Shown here in pieces: positions 5,977-7,572 of a DNA stretch of 7,572 nucleotides. A program made the position numbers and the translations under genes. The stretch lies in NCBI GenBank assembly GCA_900554855.1, contig USIZ01000058.1, positions 1 through 7,572 of the forward strand, read 5' to 3'. Origin of the DNA: an uncultured Eubacteriales bacterium (GTDB lineage: Bacteria; Bacillota; Clostridia; Oscillospirales; Oscillospiraceae). Numbering within the stretch: position 1 is the first letter of the stretch; the number at the start of each line of letters is the position of its first letter. The notes below the pieces were generated by a model. It was not told where the DNA came from. It ran no database searches and saw only the letters and a list, made by a program, of their open reading frames with translations.

Positions 5977-6022
5977 ATATTGTCTTTTGGTTCCACATTA
6001 CGGCACAGGAGGCGTTTTCTGC

Positions 6023-6847
6023 ATGGAGTACAGCTTTTCTGACTATCAGGCCAGCGCACAGGCGCTGAAAGAGCGCATTGGCGGCTTCACCCCCGAGGTA
6101 CTGCTCATTCTCGGCTCCGGGCTGGGTGAGCTGGGCGAGCAGGTAGAAGCTCCGGTCTATGTGCCCTATGGCGAGATCCCCCATTTCCGGCGCTCCACCA
6201 CCCTGGGCCACAAGGGTCGTCTGGTATTCGGCACGCTGGAGGGCCGCCGGGTCGCGGTCATGCAGGGGCGGATGCACTACTACGAGGGCTACTCCATGGA
6301 GCAGATCTGCTATCCCGTCCGGGTACTCCGGCTTCTGGGGGTTCAGACGCTCATCGTCACCAACGCCGCCGGTTGCATCAACACCAGCTGGAACGCGGGG
6401 GACATTATGCTTATTACCGATCAGCTGAAGCTCTTCGGAGATTCCCCGCTCCGGGGCGAAAACGTGCCGCAGTTCGGCACCCGCTTTCCGGACAGCACCA
6501 CTCTTTACACGCCCCGGCTTCAGGACATTGCCCGGCAGACGGCACAGGAGAAGGGGCTTACGCTGCGGGAGGGTGTCTATATGTACTTCCCGGGTCCGCA
6601 ATATGAAACGCCCGCTGAGATCCGCGCCGCCCGCATTCTGGGCGCGGACGCGGCCGGTATGTCCACCTGCCCGGAGGTTATTGCCGCCCACCACTGCGGC
6701 ATGGAGGTACTGGGCTTCACCATGCTGACCAACATGGCCGCCGGGATCCTGCCCCAGCCCCTCGATGAGCTGGAGGTGCTGGCCGCCGCCGACGCGGGCA
6801 AACGGGCCTTCACCGCGCTGGTGCAGGGCTGTCTCGCCCGTCTCTGA
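6023..6847 (+). CDS. Purine nucleoside phosphorylase (trimeric, PNP/MTAP family)
   Basis: A 274-residue cytoplasmic enzyme that splits inosine or guanosine with phosphate into the free base and ribose 1-phosphate, in purine salvage. Length and motifs fit the low-molecular-mass trimeric class: LGSGLGEL (30-37, phosphate loop), GRMHYYEGY (82-90, His85), TNAAG (113-117, phosphate/ribose), GPQYETPAEIRAARILGADA (191-210, with the glutamate that reads the purine), AGMSTCPEVIAA (211-222) and LTNMAAG (235-241, the asparagine contacting N7). The region usually carrying PLSHEEVLE reads PLDELEVLA (247-255), so the histidine that contacts the ribose 5'-hydroxyl in mammalian enzymes seems missing. The ATG at 6023 is chosen because CAGGAGG (6006-6012) lies 10 bases before it; an upstream TTG in frame at 5948 falls inside the promoter. 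The usual Bacillus name would be punA/pupG, but I leave the symbol open. It is transcribed from its own promoter. Confidence 0.92.
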   Translation: MEYSFSDYQASAQALKERIGGFTPEVLLILGSGLGELGEQVEAPVYVPYGEIPHFRRSTTLGHKGRLVFGTLEGRRVAVMQGRMHYYEGYSMEQICYPVRVLRLLGVQTLIVTNAAGCINTSWNAGDIMLITDQLKLFGDSPLRGENVPQFGTRFPDSTTLYTPRLQDIARQTAQEKGLTLREGVYMYFPGPQYETPAEIRAARILGADAAGMSTCPEVIAAHHCGMEVLGFTMLTNMAAGILPQPLDELEVLAAADAGKRAFTALVQGCLARL

Positions 6848-6890
6848 GGTGCATAGCCTTTGCCGTTTTCTCATAAGCAATAGAAATCAG

Positions 6891-6922
6891 ACGCAGCACC
6901 AGCCAGATCCGTGGCGCTGTGT
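6891..6922 (+). other. Weak hairpin after the nucleoside phosphorylase gene
   Basis: ACGCAGC-A-CCA (6891-6901) can pair with TGG-C-GCTGTGT (6912-6922), with one A-C mismatch and one G-T pair, around a 10-base loop. No T-run follows. It is followed by a 5-pair GGAGC/GCTCC stem with an AAAA loop (6934-6947). Either may be chance; no clear terminator or promoter is seen in this 134-base gap. Confidence 0.2.
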
Positions 6923-6970
6923 GCAATAAAATTGGAGCAAAAGCTCCGCCGGTTCCATCCACACTCTGAC

Positions 6971-6976
6971 AGGAGG
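6971..6976 (+). promoter_or_regulatory. Ribosome binding site of the flippase-like gene
   Basis: A full AGGAGG 5 bases before the ATG at 6982. It fixes the start of the truncated membrane protein gene. Confidence 0.8.
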
Positions 6977-6981
6977 ACATC

Positions 6982-7572
6982 ATGGCATCCAAGAAAGCAA
7001 ACTCCTTCTTTGGCGGCACCGCCATTCTTGCCGCCGGAATTCTGATCGTCAAGGTCATCAGCGCCATCTACAAAATGCCGCTGGTCAACATTCTCGGTTC
7101 CAGCGGCTATGCCGACTTCAGCGCAGCCTTCAACATCTTCAACATTCTGCTGATGATCTCTACCGGCGGCATCCCGGTGGCCATGTCCAAGATGATCAGC
7201 GAATCGGTGGTGCAGAACCGCACGGCGCAGGCGCGCAAGATTTTCCGCACCGCCTTTGCCCTGTTCGTGGCCATCGGCGTTTTCTTCTCCCTCATTATGC
7301 TGCTGTTTGCCCCCCAGTTTGCCAGCCTGATGAACAACACCAAGGCGGTCTGGTGCATCCGTATGCTGGCCCCCTCTGTGGCGCTGGTGTGCTGTCTGGC
7401 CTGCTTCCGGGGCTATGCTCAGGGCCACCGCAATATGACCCCCTCCTCTGTCAGCCAGATCATCGAGGCGCTCTTCAAGCTCATCGTCGGCCTGACGCTG
7501 GCGTGGTATCTGATCCGCAAGCTGAGCAAACCCGATTACATCGGCGCCGCCCGCGCCATTGTGGGCGTCACG
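6982..7572 (+). CDS. Polysaccharide/lipid II flippase-like membrane protein (SpoVB/MurJ type, MOP superfamily), 3' truncated by window
   Basis: The frame is open from the ATG at 6982 to the window edge, giving the first 197 residues of a protein that in this family usually has 450-550. It belongs to the MOP flippase superfamily (polysaccharide biosynthesis protein/SpoVB/MurJ), which moves lipid-linked sugar precursors across the cytoplasmic membrane. What shows this: a short basic N-terminus (ASKKANSFFGG), then hydrophobic segments near residues 12-29, 46-63, 88-110, 128-141 and 160-178, the conserved IYKMPLVNILG (29-39) and STGGIPVAMSKMISE (60-74), and FRGYAQGHRNMTPSSVSQII (142-161), a hallmark of Firmicute SpoVB-like proteins (RGYxQGxxNMxPTAVSQ). 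It begins 134 bases after the nucleoside phosphorylase gene with a strong AGGAGG. Whether it is SpoVB, a MurJ orthologue or another paralogue cannot be decided from the N-terminal third. Confidence 0.88.
   Translation, partial: MASKKANSFFGGTAILAAGILIVKVISAIYKMPLVNILGSSGYADFSAAFNIFNILLMISTGGIPVAMSKMISESVVQNRTAQARKIFRTAFALFVAIGVFFSLIMLLFAPQFASLMNNTKAVWCIRMLAPSVALVCCLACFRGYAQGHRNMTPSSVSQIIEALFKLIVGLTLAWYLIRKLSKPDYIGAARAIVGVT

Noticed and set aside
5948..6022. Upstream TTG start for the nucleoside phosphorylase, adding 25 residues
   Set aside because: The extension covers the -35/-10 promoter and does not resemble the family N-terminus; the ATG at 6023 has a perfect ribosome binding site.
5888..6880. 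A 330-codon minus-strand frame across the nucleoside phosphorylase gene
   Set aside because: No recognisable domain and no start signals; it is the shadow of the phosphorylase gene.
6927..6932. TAAAAT as a -10 box for the flippase-like gene
   Set aside because: One mismatch to consensus but no -35 at the right distance (CAGATC) and no TGn extension; not enough to call.

Overview
The window looks like ordinary chromosome from a GC-rich member of the Clostridia, probably an Oscillospirales-type gut anaerobe. This is inferred from the gene set: a stand-alone Fe-S/flavin ene-reductase of the 2-enoate reductase type, a C_GCAxxG_C_C redox protein, a SpoVB/MurJ-like flippase, GC-rich codons, AT-rich intergenic gaps, and extended -10 promoters with strong AGGAGG ribosome binding sites. 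I see no rRNA, tRNA, CRISPR array, insertion sequence, phage gene or attachment site.

Layout. Positions 1-691 hold the 3' end of recG (replication-fork helicase), followed 35 bases later by a small cysteine-rich protein (727-1122), probably co-transcribed with it. A strong hairpin (1179-1211) separates these from a convergent minus-strand M20D amidohydrolase/deacylase (2312-1227). A 138-base divergent promoter region then leads to an O-acetylhomoserine sulfhydrylase (2451-3737). After a 138-base gap with its own strong promoter comes a 650-residue FMN/4Fe-4S/FAD ene-reductase (3876-5828). A perfect GC-rich palindrome (5860-5889) and a further promoter precede a trimeric-type purine nucleoside phosphorylase (6023-6847). 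The window ends inside a polysaccharide/lipid II flippase-like membrane protein (from 6982). No gap without a gene exceeds 300 bases.

How the genes relate. Most are housekeeping genes, each with its own promoter, rather than one system. The amidohydrolase and the sulfhydrylase share a divergent control region and could both serve sulfur amino acid salvage and synthesis; this is an inference. The sulfhydrylase and ene-reductase leaders share a 16-17 base element next to almost identical extended -10 boxes, which hints at common control.

The least ordinary item is the ene-reductase. Its cofactor-binding motifs are intact, but the motifs that normally face the substrate (QLxHxGR and HxxHGYL) are replaced and the cysteine spacing of the Fe-S motif is not the usual one, so its substrate is probably not that of the characterised enzymes. 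I did not find convincing evidence of a new multi-gene system.
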